A DNA stretch of 64,000 nt from Ginsengibacter sp963792025 (GCA_963792025.1 CAWBUS010000004.1:434001-498000); one strand, 5' to 3'. Shown: positions 8,312 to 16,551, numbered from the stretch's first letter. Numbers and translations: made by a program. Notes: generated from the letters alone by a model not told the origin.

Positions 8312-8627
8312 TTTCTTTTTTATCCGCAAAATCGTTGATCACCAAAATAGTTTGATTGGTTACTTCTGATTTGTCTATGCTAAATTCAAAGTATTCATCC
8401 TTGGGAGAATTTAACCAATGAAACCGTATGGATTTATTTTCTTCACTTTCTACAACCTCGGCTTCTTCGCTGGAGCCATTCCAGGCAAAACTAAAATGTC
8501 CATCATTATCTTCAACCTTATCAGCAAACCATTCTTGCAAGCCTGTTGAGGTGGACAAAAATTCATATAATATTTGCGGTGAGCACCTAACCGGGTATTC
8601 CAACGTATATCTTACTTTCTTACTCAT
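8247..8627 (-). CDS. START-like (SRPBCC/AHSA1-type) domain protein
   Basis: A 126-residue single-domain protein of the Bet v1/START superfamily. The pattern is clear: VRYTLEYPVRCSPQILYEFLSTSTGLQEWFADKVEDND, then FSFAWNGSSEEAEVV and IRFHWL, ending with LWETQVKDLFHRLG (C-terminal helix). These folds enclose a hydrophobic pocket; the ligand is unknown. It is a frequent small protein in Bacteroidota. Tail-to-tail overlap with the preceding unknown gene. Confidence 0.85.
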   Translation of the reverse strand: MSKKVRYTLEYPVRCSPQILYEFLSTSTGLQEWFADKVEDNDGHFSFAWNGSSEEAEVVESEENKSIRFHWLNSPKDEYFEFSIDKSEVTNQTILVINDFADKKEIKDQSQLWETQVKDLFHRLGN

Positions 8628-8875
8628 TTTTTAAATTAAATCTGGTCTGTATATGTGCAATAATAGAAAATAAATTAACTAACTAACCTAATTTATTATT
8701 TTTTTTATTAATTATTTTTTTGGAACGATTTAAGAGATTGAGTACTTGCTTCTTATTGTAGGGAAAAAATTAACATTTTATTTGGTCACATACTTAAAAC
8801 AACTTAAATTACGTTACTCTATAGATTTATTGAACTACCACACCAAACTAAGTATTAAATCTTAAAATAAGTCTT

Positions 8876-9751
8876 ATGAGTATGCGCCAGCTTAAAATTT
8901 CAAAATCTATAACCAATCGCGAAAGCGAAAGTTTAGAGAAATATCTTCAGGAGATAGGTAAAGTAGATCTTATTTCGCCGGAAGAAGAAGTGAAGCTTGC
9001 CCTTAGAATAAAACAAGGCGACCAGCAGGCACTTGACAAACTTACAAAAGCCAATTTGAGATTTGTGGTTTCTGTTGCAAAACAGTATCAAAACCAAGGT
9101 CTTACATTACCTGATTTAATTAATGAAGGCAATCTCGGTCTCATAAAGGCTGCCCAGCGTTTTGATGAAACGAGGGGTTTTAAATTTATTTCTTACGGGG
9201 TGTGGTGGATACGTCAAAGTATTATGCAAGCGCTTGCCGAACAATCCAGGATAGTAAGGCTCCCCTTAAATAAAGTTGGCTTAACTAACAGAATAGCCAG
9301 GGCATACACGCATTTGGAGCAGGAATTCGAACGCACACCTACTGTGGAAGAACTTGCATTTTTTCTTGACATAGAAACCGAAGAAGTTGCCGCCACATTA
9401 AATGTAGCTGCACGGCATGTAAGTATGGATTCCCCTTTAAGCGACGGTGAGGAAAGTACTTTAATAGACGTATTGGTTAATGGAAATGCAGATAGTGCCG
9501 ACAAGCAGATCATGTTTAACGATTCCCTAAAAAAAGAAATAGCGAGATCATTAAGTATATTAACTGAAAGACAGAAAGAGGTAATTTGTTTATTTTATGG
9601 CATTGGTATGGAACAACCCTTTAGCCTTGAAGATATAGGATTGAGATTTTGCCTCACGCGTGAAAGGGTTAGACAGATAAAAGATAAAGCTCTTACCAAA
9701 CTTCGTTCGGCTTCGAGATCTAATCTTTTGAAAGAATACATGGGAGTATAG
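8876..9751 (+). CDS. rpoD: RpoD/SigA-type RNA polymerase sigma factor
   Basis: A 291-residue group 1/2 sigma-70 lacking region 1.1, as usual in Bacteroidota. Regions are clear: 1.2 (ESLEKYLQEIGKVDLISPEEE), 2 (ANLRFVVSVAKQYQNQGL; GNLGLIKAAQRFDETRGFKF; YGVWWIRQSIMQAL), 3, and 4.2 (LTRERVRQIKDKALTKL). It recognises promoters and recruits RNA polymerase. Regions 3 and 4 look more divergent than in typical primary sigma factors of the phylum (for example KEVICLFYGIGMEQPFSLED), and region 2.4 has G where FISYAVWW is usual. It may be an RpoD-like paralogue, not the main sigma factor. Second codon-frame ATG at 8882 gives the usual MRQLKI start. A strong terminator follows. Confidence 0.88.
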   Translation: MSMRQLKISKSITNRESESLEKYLQEIGKVDLISPEEEVKLALRIKQGDQQALDKLTKANLRFVVSVAKQYQNQGLTLPDLINEGNLGLIKAAQRFDETRGFKFISYGVWWIRQSIMQALAEQSRIVRLPLNKVGLTNRIARAYTHLEQEFERTPTVEELAFFLDIETEEVAATLNVAARHVSMDSPLSDGEESTLIDVLVNGNADSADKQIMFNDSLKKEIARSLSILTERQKEVICLFYGIGMEQPFSLEDIGLRFCLTRERVRQIKDKALTKLRSASRSNLLKEYMGV

Positions 9752-9770
9752 ATTTTGTAATAATAATTGG

Positions 9771-9804
9771 AGTGAACATTTCTAAAAAGTGTTCACTTTT
9801 TTTT
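9771..9804 (+). terminator. Rho-independent terminator of the sigma factor gene
   Basis: Arms AGTGAACA (9771-9778) and TGTTCACT (9790-9797) form a perfect 8-base stem with an 11-base loop, followed by a run of eight T ending at 9804. Confidence 0.85.
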
Positions 9805-9904
9805 GCCCGTTTTGCAATCTTTTCGTCGTTGCCAAAGGGTAAATAGATTGCCATCCACAGCATTTTTAGGGGATATTATTTTTCAAATACCTTTACTGCC
9901 AATT

Positions 9905-10426
9905 ATGAATAATTATTTCAAAATAGGCAAGTTGGCTGTTACTTTTGGGTTGGAAGGCCAGCTAATTCTTGAACACAACCTGGGAAAAAAAACTTCATTA
10001 AAAGGCCTGGAAAATATTTTTATTGAGGAAACCTCCAATTCATTCTTGCCTTATTTTATTGAATCAGCTAAAATAAAAAACGCTAAAGAAGTTTATATTA
10101 AACTGGAAGGAATTGCGTCAAAAGAAGATGCAAGGAAATTTGTAAAGAAAGAAGTTTGGCTGCTGGAAAATGATTTCAAGAAATTTTCTGCTAGCGCGGC
10201 GCCCATTTCTCTGCTTGGTTTTGTTGTTGTTAATGATGATAACGAACTGGGTGAAATAGTTGAAGTAATAGAACAGCCTCACCAGGTTTTATGCAAAATT
10301 ATATTGAATGGTAAAGAAGCGCTTATCCCGGTACACGAAGATTCACTGGAAAAGATTGATAAAAAAGGCAGGAAATTATTTTTGAATTTACCCGATGGTT
10401 TACTGGATATTTATAGAGATGCCTGA
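9905..10426 (+). CDS. rimM: 16S rRNA processing protein RimM
   Basis: From the ATG at 9905 the protein has 173 residues, the family norm. RimM binds ribosomal protein S19 in the maturing 30S head. The N-terminal barrel starts at FKIGKLAVTFGLEGQLILEHN and the C-terminal PRC-barrel has LLGFVVVNDDNELGEIVEVIEQPHQ and EALIPVHEDSLEKID. An open frame extends to 9803, but those extra 34 residues match nothing and start at the preceding terminator, so I reject them. The usual neighbour rpsP is absent here. It is followed closely by dinB. Confidence 0.9.
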   Translation: MNNYFKIGKLAVTFGLEGQLILEHNLGKKTSLKGLENIFIEETSNSFLPYFIESAKIKNAKEVYIKLEGIASKEDARKFVKKEVWLLENDFKKFSASAAPISLLGFVVVNDDNELGEIVEVIEQPHQVLCKIILNGKEALIPVHEDSLEKIDKKGRKLFLNLPDGLLDIYRDA

Positions 10427-10438
10427 TAAATGAAAATG

Positions 10439-10446
10439 TAAATTTG
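10439..10446 (+). promoter_or_regulatory. -7 box of dinB
   Basis: TAAATTTG matches TAnnTTTG exactly and is 11 bases before the dinB ATG, implying a leader of only a few bases. No TTG lies at the right distance. Confidence 0.35.
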
Positions 10447-10457
10447 CATAGAATATT

Positions 10458-11636
10458 ATGCAAGTCTCCGCCTCAAATCTTATTGCCCATTTTGATCTCG
10501 ATTCTTTTTTTGTTAGTGTGGAATTTGTAAGGGATCCATCGTTAAAAGGAAAGCCGGTTATCGTTGGCGGCAGCAGAGAACGGGGTATTGTTACCACCTG
10601 CAGTTACGAAGCAAGGAAATTTGGAGTTCATTCTGCAATGCCAATGGCAACAGCAATGCGCCTTTGCCCGCAGGCTATAGTTGTAAAAGGAACTTACACT
10701 GAGTACGGCAAATACTCAAGATGGGTAACTCAGATCATAGCGTCCAAAGCACCCCTCTTTGAAAAAGCGTCGATCGATGAATTTTATATCGACCTAACGG
10801 GCATGGATAAGTTTTTTAATCCTTTGCAATGGACAATTGACTTAAGGAAATTGATTATCGGTGAAACCGGTCTTCCAATATCATTTGGCATTGCTAAAAA
10901 TAAGATGATCGCCAAGATGGCAACTAACGAGGCAAAGCCAAATGGATTTTTGCAGGTGCCATTAGGAAAAGAAAAAGAGTTTTTGGCACCCCTGGAACTT
11001 AGTAAAATTCCCGGGGTGGGAGATCAAACCAACCAGGTTTTGCAATATCATGGTTTTAAATACATAAAAGATATTCATAACAGTACTCCGGAAAAACTTG
11101 AGAAAATCATAGGTAAATGGGGAAGTGATCTATGGCATAGAGTTCAGGGGAATCATCAATCTACCATCTCAGCTTACCACGAATCAAAATCAATTTCAAC
11201 AGAAAATACCTTTGAAGAAAATATAACCGATGTAAATAAATTGATGGGTGAAATTGTCAGGATGACGGAAAAGATTGCGTTTGAGCTTAGAAAGGAAGAA
11301 AAAGTTGCAGGATGTGTTACTGTAAAACTTCGCTATCCCGATTTTGAAACCACTTCCAGGCAAACGAGTATTCCTTATACAAGTGCCGATGATGAAATAA
11401 TTCCAATAGCGAAGAGCCTGTTTCACAAGCTATATAAAAAAGGGCAGCCGATAAGGTTGCTTGGTGTTCGATTGAGTGATCTGACCAATGACGCCTTACA
11501 AACAAATCTTTTTCAAAATATAGAAAGAAAAAATATTTTATACAAAGCCATTGACGACGTAAAAAACAGGTTTGGAAGTAACAGTGTAAATAGGGCGTCG
11601 GGAAAATCAAATCGTGGCAAAAATAATATCGTGTAG
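10458..11636 (+). CDS. dinB: DNA polymerase IV (Y-family translesion polymerase)
   Basis: A 392-residue Y-family polymerase that copies past damaged bases. Catalytic carboxylates are in HFDLDSFFVSVE (about residues 11-22) and SIDEFYID. The helix-hairpin-helix thumb region reads LSKIPGVGDQTNQVLQYHGF, and the little-finger domain follows (SISTENTFEENI, VTVKLRYPDF). The C-terminus ends without an obvious beta-clamp-binding QxxLF, although NLFQNIERK could serve. The last 30 bases overlap the convergent Rrf2 gene. No LexA box is evident upstream. Confidence 0.93.
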   Translation: MQVSASNLIAHFDLDSFFVSVEFVRDPSLKGKPVIVGGSRERGIVTTCSYEARKFGVHSAMPMATAMRLCPQAIVVKGTYTEYGKYSRWVTQIIASKAPLFEKASIDEFYIDLTGMDKFFNPLQWTIDLRKLIIGETGLPISFGIAKNKMIAKMATNEAKPNGFLQVPLGKEKEFLAPLELSKIPGVGDQTNQVLQYHGFKYIKDIHNSTPEKLEKIIGKWGSDLWHRVQGNHQSTISAYHESKSISTENTFEENITDVNKLMGEIVRMTEKIAFELRKEEKVAGCVTVKLRYPDFETTSRQTSIPYTSADDEIIPIAKSLFHKLYKKGQPIRLLGVRLSDLTNDALQTNLFQNIERKNILYKAIDDVKNRFGSNSVNRASGKSNRGKNNIV

Positions 11637-12023
11637 GGTTTTCTTTTCTAAGATTTTTAATGTTGCATCCCTTGTTATAGTCATAACCTTGCGAATACCA
11701 CAATGTGTCTCATCGCAATCTTCGCACTTTTCATAAAAATTTAAACTCACGCATGGCAATAGAGCAATAGGTCCATTTATAACCCGGATTACCGTCGCAA
11801 GATTTATTTTCTTAGGGGAAACTTTCAAAAAATAACCGCCACCTTTCCCTTTCTTGCTTTCCAGCAGGTCTACTTTTTTTAATTCATTCAAAATATTTTC
11901 CAAAAATTTTAATGGAATTTTTTTTGCCTTAGAAATATCGGAAATCAGAATGGGTCCCTGCCCATAATTTTCAGCGAGGTATGAAAGGGCCCGGAAGGCA
12001 TATCTTGTTTTTTTAGAAAGCAT
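11607..12023 (-). CDS. Rrf2 family transcriptional regulator
   Basis: A 138-residue Rrf2 regulator: winged-helix DNA-binding part with YAFRALSYLAEN and KIPLKFLENILNELKKVDLLESKKGKGGGYFL, then four cysteines (91, 100, 103, 108) in the region where IscR and related proteins hold a 2Fe-2S cluster. It may therefore sense iron-sulfur, redox or sulfur state. It is divergent from a peroxiredoxin gene, and an imperfect palindrome lies between the two, so it likely controls that gene and itself. Its 3' end overlaps dinB. Family firm; signal inferred. Confidence 0.9.
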   Translation of the reverse strand: MLSKKTRYAFRALSYLAENYGQGPILISDISKAKKIPLKFLENILNELKKVDLLESKKGKGGGYFLKVSPKKINLATVIRVINGPIALLPCVSLNFYEKCEDCDETHCGIRKVMTITRDATLKILEKKTLHDIIFATI

Positions 12024-12085
12024 TACTTTAATAATATAAATTAAATGTAAGGAGAGTTATTTTCTCAATTATGCAAATTTATAAA

Positions 12086-12112
12086 ATATCCCCTACTAAA
12101 TTGGTAGGATAT
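12086..12112. promoter_or_regulatory. Palindromic operator candidate between rrf2 and peroxiredoxin genes
   Basis: ATATCCCCTAC and GTAGGATAT are inverted arms around TAAATTG, with CCTAC (12092-12096) and GTAGG (12104-12108) perfect. It lies three bases before the -7-like box of the peroxiredoxin gene, where a bound dimer would contact or block RNA polymerase, and 63 bases before the rrf2 start. Size fits an Rrf2 dimer site. Confidence 0.5.
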
Positions 12113-12115
12113 TAA

Positions 12116-12123
12116 TATCTTCG
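12116..12123 (+). promoter_or_regulatory. -7-like box of the peroxiredoxin gene
   Basis: TATCTTCG differs by one base from TAnnTTTG and lies 28 bases before the ATG, directly after the palindrome. Confidence 0.35.
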
Positions 12124-12151
12124 CAAAATATTTAAAATAAAATTTATAATT

Positions 12152-12790
12152 ATGAGTTTACAATTAGGCGATACAGCACCTGATTTTACCGCAGAAACAA
12201 CTGAAGGTAAAATAAATTTCTATGAATTTCTTGGCGATAGCTGGGGAGTTCTTTTTTCTCATCCAGCAGATTTTACACCAGTTTGCACAACAGAACTTGG
12301 TAAAACGGCTTCATTAAAAAAAGAGTTTGAAAAGCGCAACGTAAAAGTGCTCGCTGTTAGTGTTGATCCATTGGATAAGCATATTAGCTGGAAAAATGAT
12401 ATTAACGAAACACAGCATGTATCTGTGGAGTTTCCGATAATTGCCGATGAGGATAAAACAGTAGCCAACCTTTATGGTATGTTGCACCCTAACGCTTCTG
12501 CGACAGCAACAGTTCGTTCATTATTTGTGATCGGGCCCGATAAAAAGATCAAGCTGATGATCGTTTATCCGGCATCTACAGGTAGAAATTTTGTTGAAGT
12601 TTTGCGTGTAATTGATTCCTTGCAACTTACAGCGGATTATAGTGTAGCAACCCCGGCAGACTGGAAAGAAGGCGAAGATGTAATTGTGGTTCCGGCCGTT
12701 AGTACTGAAGATGCTATTAAGAAATTTCCTAAGGGAGTAAAGGTTATAAAACCTTATTTAAGGTATACACCCCAACCGAATCTGAATTAA
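12152..12790 (+). CDS. 1-Cys peroxiredoxin (Prx6 type)
   Basis: A 212-residue peroxiredoxin that reduces hydrogen peroxide and organic peroxides. The peroxidatic cysteine is Cys45 in HPADFTPVCTTELG. The long C-terminal part with DWKEGEDVIVVPAVS and a final proline-containing tail is characteristic of the Prx6 group, which lacks a second resolving cysteine in the usual place. It faces the Rrf2 gene across a 128-base spacer with a palindrome, so redox-regulated expression is a fair inference. Convergent with the next gene, 11 bases between stops. Confidence 0.93.
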   Translation: MSLQLGDTAPDFTAETTEGKINFYEFLGDSWGVLFSHPADFTPVCTTELGKTASLKKEFEKRNVKVLAVSVDPLDKHISWKNDINETQHVSVEFPIIADEDKTVANLYGMLHPNASATATVRSLFVIGPDKKIKLMIVYPASTGRNFVEVLRVIDSLQLTADYSVATPADWKEGEDVIVVPAVSTEDAIKKFPKGVKVIKPYLRYTPQPNLN

Positions 12791-12801
12791 TATTAAGAAC
12801 G

Positions 12802-13527
12802 TCAACCCCTGTTCTTTTTTAATTGCTGCAATAAAGCTTTTATATCTTTTGGAACAGGCGCTTCTAAAGTATACGGATGATTATTTGCATCTTTAAAGTT
12901 TAACCGATAAGAATGTAAGGCCAGTCTGTTTAAGATTGGCCTTTCTTCTTCTTCGCTTTTGCTCAAATTATATTTCTTTTTAAATGATGAAAGCAATATT
13001 GGCTTTCCATCACCATACACCGGATCGCATGCAATAGCATGGCCTGCAAATTTCATGTGGACCCTTATTTGATGTGTTCTCCCGCTGTGAATATTAAATT
13101 GAACAGCCGAATAAATTCCATAATCTTCTAAAGTTGTGTATTCAGTTAATGACGCTTTTCCTTTTTTGTTTATCGTCATTTCTCCTTTACGAAACGGATG
13201 TTCTGCAATGGGTTCATCTATTGAGCCCGATTTATCCGCAAGGCTTCCACGAATAATGCCCAGGTAAATTTTTTCGATATTTCTTTTTTCAAATAATTGA
13301 GAAAGATATTTATGGCTCGTTTCATTCCTGGCAAATAATACAAGCCCGCTTGTATCACGATCAAGCCTGTGAACAATAAAGATTTTCCCATATTTGTGTG
13401 TTAGTATCTTGTACAGAGATAACTGCGTCTCATCGTGCCTGTCAGGTATCGTTAACATACCCGCAGATTTGTTTACGGCAATAAAATCGTCATTCTCAAA
13501 TATTATTGAAACTCCCTTTAACTCCAT
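12802..13527 (-). CDS. RluA family pseudouridine synthase
   Basis: A 241-residue synthase that converts specific uridines in rRNA or tRNA to pseudouridine. The catalytic aspartate is in HRLDRDTSGLVLF; other marks are FENDDFIAVNKSAGML, the SGRTHQIRVHMKFAGHAIACDPVYG motif, and RLALHSYRL near the end. It has no S4 domain, so it resembles short RluA/TruC-type enzymes. The RNA target cannot be read from the sequence. It lies seven bases downstream of the second pseudouridine synthase and is probably co-transcribed. Confidence 0.9.
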   Translation of the reverse strand: MELKGVSIIFENDDFIAVNKSAGMLTIPDRHDETQLSLYKILTHKYGKIFIVHRLDRDTSGLVLFARNETSHKYLSQLFEKRNIEKIYLGIIRGSLADKSGSIDEPIAEHPFRKGEMTINKKGKASLTEYTTLEDYGIYSAVQFNIHSGRTHQIRVHMKFAGHAIACDPVYGDGKPILLSSFKKKYNLSKSEEEERPILNRLALHSYRLNFKDANNHPYTLEAPVPKDIKALLQQLKKNRG

Positions 13528-13534
13528 TTATATC

Positions 13535-14080
13535 TTAATTGAATTCAGTTGTATCAGTGGATTTATTTTCTCTTGAAGCGGTACGTATCGATTTTTGTTT
13601 GTTCATGTATTTCAACAAACGAATTTCTTTTTCACTTAAATAACGCCATTTCCCACGCTCTACATTTTTTTTTGTGAGGTTGGCATACATCACTCTGTCA
13701 AGTCCTTTCACGTCATAACCTAAATGCTCAAATATTCGGCGAACAATGCGGTTGCGGCCACTGTGAAGTTCTATTCCTATCACGCTTTTATCTTTCGGAT
13801 CGGCGTAAGCCAATGCATCAGCAAATATTTCCCCATCTTCCAATTTTAGACCATTCAATATTTTTTCAAAATCATTTTTGGTTAATGGCTTATCCAATTT
13901 TGCTTCATATACTTTTTTTACGTTAAAACTTGGATGGGTAAGTTCTTGCGTAAGTTGCCCATCGTTAGTAAGTAGTAAAACACCTGAAGTATTTCTATCT
14001 AATCTTCCAACAGGATATATTCTTTGAGTCGGTTGCATTTTTAGTGAGTTGCAAAACAGTTTTTCTATTCTGCGGATCAT
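13535..14080 (-). CDS. RluB/RsuA family pseudouridine synthase, catalytic part of a frameshifted gene
   Basis: The intact open part (181 codons) holds the catalytic domain: RIYPVGRLDRNTSGVLLLTNDG with the active Asp, LHSGRNRIVRRIFEHLGYDVKGLDRVMYANL, and a charged tail. The natural start is not here: the S4 RNA-binding domain is encoded just upstream in other frames. The break falls near 14040, where KNAT from one frame should join TQRIYPVG in this one. RluB-type enzymes modify 23S rRNA. I treat the whole as one gene of 13535-14581. Confidence 0.8.
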   Translation of the reverse strand: MIRRIEKLFCNSLKMQPTQRIYPVGRLDRNTSGVLLLTNDGQLTQELTHPSFNVKKVYEAKLDKPLTKNDFEKILNGLKLEDGEIFADALAYADPKDKSVIGIELHSGRNRIVRRIFEHLGYDVKGLDRVMYANLTKKNVERGKWRYLSEKEIRLLKYMNKQKSIRTASRENKSTDTTEFN

Positions 14081-14581
14081 CAGTAGTCGTGATGTAATCT
14101 TTGGGTTTATTCAATAAAATATAAACAAGATTTTTTGTAACGAATAATTTCTTTCCATTAAAAACTACTTCATCTTTTTCGGTTACTTTAAATGCAGGTT
14201 GGGTAATACTTTTTTATTAACTGAAACTTTGCCTATCAATGATTAACGCCACTGCATCCCGCCTGGAAGTAACGCCGCAGTGTGCCAAATATTTATTCAA
14301 TGGCATCTCAGGCGTAGCTGAATTTTTTTTTGCGGCAAAAGAAGCTTCCGGCTTGTTCTTTTTTTTGTTGCGGATATTTTTGTCTTTTATCTTTTTTATC
14401 TTTTTCGATTGAGAGCGTTTGCAGAAAATGCTCTTTGTCGCATTGCTCTCTTTTCTTCAAAATGTTTTTCGATTGCTGCTGCCCGTTCTTTCTTGGCATT
14501 TTTTTTATCTTGCTTATGCTTTTCTTTTATTGCAGCATTATTTTTTGGGTTGATAAATTTTTTAAATGGTTGCTGGCTCAT
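14081..14581 (-). pseudogene. N-terminal part of the RluB-type gene, broken by indels
   Basis: Reading the minus strand across frames gives, in order, a lysine-rich N-terminal extension (MSQQPFKKFINPKNNAAIKE from 14581), then LNKYLAHCGVTSRRDAVALI of the S4 domain, GKVSVNKKVLP, then PAFKVTEKDEVVFNGKK and VYILLNKPKDYITTTDDPQ. At least three frame changes are needed between these blocks. The residues are otherwise fully family-like, so single-base sequence errors explain this better than decay. A basic extension before the S4 domain is common in Bacteroidota RluB. Confidence 0.6.
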
Positions 14582-14685
14582 GTAGAAGTGATTTGCTGTT
14601 TTTCAACAGTAGTGAGGCGCAAAGATAAAAATAAAACAGGTGAACCAACATGTGATTCACCTGCAATTTTCAGAGGGAAATTATT

Positions 14686-14973
14686 TTACGATTCCTTATT
14701 GGCTCTTTTATTTTTCCATTCATTCATCCGGTTATTCCTCATCTCGTCTCTTTTCTTAATTTGATCTGCGGTAAGAATGCTGTTCATACTATCATGCATA
14801 CTTTTATGCAGGCCCATTAATTGTTCTTTCTTTTGATCGTCTGATAAGGAAGAATTTTCCCGGATAGCTTTCATTTTTTCCATAGAAGCTTTTCGTTGTT
14901 CCTGAATTTTAGCAACCTGGTCATCAGTTAAATTCAGGTCGGTTTTCATCTTGTCCATTCTTTTTTGGGCCAA
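14686..14973 (-). CDS. Spy/CpxP-like (LTxxQ) periplasmic protein, C-terminal part
   Basis: The intact 95-codon segment is a charged helical protein with LNLTDDQVAKIQEQRKASME and ILTADQIKKRDEM, two LTxxQ repeats of the Spy/CpxP family. Those proteins act as small periplasmic chaperones or envelope-stress sensors. The beginning of the gene is upstream in shifted frames, so this is not the full product. Confidence 0.6.
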   Translation of the reverse strand: MAQKRMDKMKTDLNLTDDQVAKIQEQRKASMEKMKAIRENSSLSDDQKKEQLMGLHKSMHDSMNSILTADQIKKRDEMRNNRMNEWKNKRANKES

Positions 14974-15384
14974 TCATTTTCATTTTTTCACTTCTTGCTT
15001 TTTTAGCCTTGGCAATTTTATCTTTTTGTTCCGGCGTTAAGAAGCGCCTGGAATTTTGACTTTCTTTCCTGCTCAAGACTTGCTTTTTTGGCCCGATAAT
15101 CTTTCAGCGTTATATTTTCATCTTTTTCGAGATTTTTTACTTTGGTATTGTAATCCTCATTCAATGCCTTTAGCTTGTTGCTTTTGTGCGTCAGTGAGAT
15201 TAGATGTCTTTCATCATCAAAAATTTCCCTCTATGCCTGTTCATGCCATATCCTTGCCTGTGCGAATGCATTTTTGTATTCTGTTGATCGGGCTGAGGCT
15301 TTTGTGGAGTTGTCGGTTGATTGTGCATTAGCAGTCTACAGCCAGTATTGTAAATGCTGATAATGCGATCAAATATTTTTTCAT
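14974..15384 (-). pseudogene. N-terminal part of the Spy-like gene, broken by indels
   Basis: A start at 15384 gives the signal peptide MKKYLIALSAFTILAV. Further pieces appear in other frames: QKPQPDQQNTKMHSHRQGYG, KALNEDYNTKVKNLEKDENI, YRAKKASLEQERKSKFQ, and AKAKKARSEKMK, joining the LTxxQ segment that ends at 14686. Several one-base shifts are required. The order and spacing of the pieces are those of one ~230-residue protein, so errors in the sequence are the likeliest cause. Confidence 0.5.
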
Positions 15385-15477
15385 GTGTATATTGTTTGTT
15401 TAATAATAGCAATATAGACGTGCTACTATAAGCTTGGTTTAACATGCTGGAAATAATAAATTGTTAAAGAAGACAGA

Positions 15478-16539
15478 TCAGTTAATGGCGGCAGCCTCAA
15501 GGTTTTTATTAGCAAGCTGTCCGCAGGCAGCATCAATATCTTTTCCGCGGCTTATCCTGAGCCTCACGTTTACGCGGTGTGCAGCAAGATAGTCCATAAA
15601 TTTCTGCGTGGCATCTTTGTCAGGCTTAACAAATGTTGCCTTATCAATAGGATTGTACTCAATAATATTTACCAGATGAACAGGAACTTTTTTGTAAATT
15701 TTTATAAGATCATCAGCATCCTGGATGGAATCATTTTCTCCCTTGAATAAGATGTATTCGAAAGTGATATCATTTTTGGTTTTTTCGTAAAAATAATTAA
15801 GTGCCTCAATCAATGCCTTTATGTTATTAGTTTCATTAATGGGCATTATTTCATTTCTCTTTTTATCATTTGCAGCATGAAGCGATAAGGCCAGATTAAA
15901 TTTTACACCATCATCCCCCAATTGCCTTATCATTTTAGCTACACCCGCGGTTGAAACAGTTATTCGTCTTGAACCCATACCCAGTCCGTCATGCGCAGTA
16001 ATTCGTTCTATGGCTTTCAATACATTTTTATAGTTCAGCAACGGCTCGCCCATTCCCATAAAAACAATATTGCTCAATTTTTTGCCATAAGTTTTTTCCG
16101 CCATTTGGTTTAGTAAAACAACTTCATCATATATTTCATCAAAATGAAGATTACGTTTCCGGTCCATATAACCTGTGGCACAAAATTTACAACTCAGGCT
16201 GCAGCCTACCTGCGACGATACACAAGCGGTTTGCCGGTCATCTACAGGAATAAGTACGCCTTCCACCAAATGCCCGTCAAAAGTTTTAAATCTTGTTTTT
16301 ACAGTTCCATCGCTGCTGTATTGTGAGGCATCTGTTTTAATTACAGGCAAAGAAAAATTGTCCGATAAATGTTGCCTTAGCTCTTTGCTCAGGTTTGTCA
16401 TGTCTTCAAAAGTAGTCGCATGTTTTTGCCAAAGCCACTCCCAAACTTGCTTCGCCCTGAATTTCTTTTCATTAATAGTTGCAAAATATGCTGTGAGTTC
16501 ATCCAAAGAAAGTGTCCTGATATTTTTATTAGAATCCAT
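15478..16539 (-). CDS. rlmN: Dual-specificity 23S rRNA/tRNA methyltransferase RlmN
   Basis: A 353-residue radical SAM enzyme that methylates C2 of A2503 in 23S rRNA and A37 in some tRNAs. The cluster motif CSLSCKFCATG (CxxxCxxC) is present, as are the mechanistic cysteine in the C-terminal DAACGQL segment and the SAM-binding FMGMGEPLLNY. N-terminal region LDELTAYFATINEKKFRAKQVWEWLWQ is the family accessory domain. The start at 16539 lies only four bases after an exact -7 box, suggesting a leaderless transcript. Confidence 0.95.
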   Translation of the reverse strand: MDSNKNIRTLSLDELTAYFATINEKKFRAKQVWEWLWQKHATTFEDMTNLSKELRQHLSDNFSLPVIKTDASQYSSDGTVKTRFKTFDGHLVEGVLIPVDDRQTACVSSQVGCSLSCKFCATGYMDRKRNLHFDEIYDEVVLLNQMAEKTYGKKLSNIVFMGMGEPLLNYKNVLKAIERITAHDGLGMGSRRITVSTAGVAKMIRQLGDDGVKFNLALSLHAANDKKRNEIMPINETNNIKALIEALNYFYEKTKNDITFEYILFKGENDSIQDADDLIKIYKKVPVHLVNIIEYNPIDKATFVKPDKDATQKFMDYLAAHRVNVRLRISRGKDIDAACGQLANKNLEAAAIN

Positions 16540-16543
16540 TTTG

Positions 16544-16551
16544 CAAAGATA
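16544..16551 (-). promoter_or_regulatory. -7 box of rlmN, directly before the ATG
   Basis: On the minus strand TATCTTTG is an exact TAnnTTTG match followed by CAAA and then the ATG. The upstream element could be TTTAA about 17 bases before it, which is weak. Confidence 0.45.

Noticed and set aside
9803..9904. 34-codon N-terminal extension of rimM
   Set aside because: Starts inside the T-tract of the preceding terminator, and RimM proteins normally begin at the residue encoded at 9905.
14330..14764. 144-codon plus-strand open frame, rich in F, C and L
   Set aside because: It is the complement of the lysine-rich start of the RluB-type gene and the Spy-like gene; the composition is an artefact of antisense reading.
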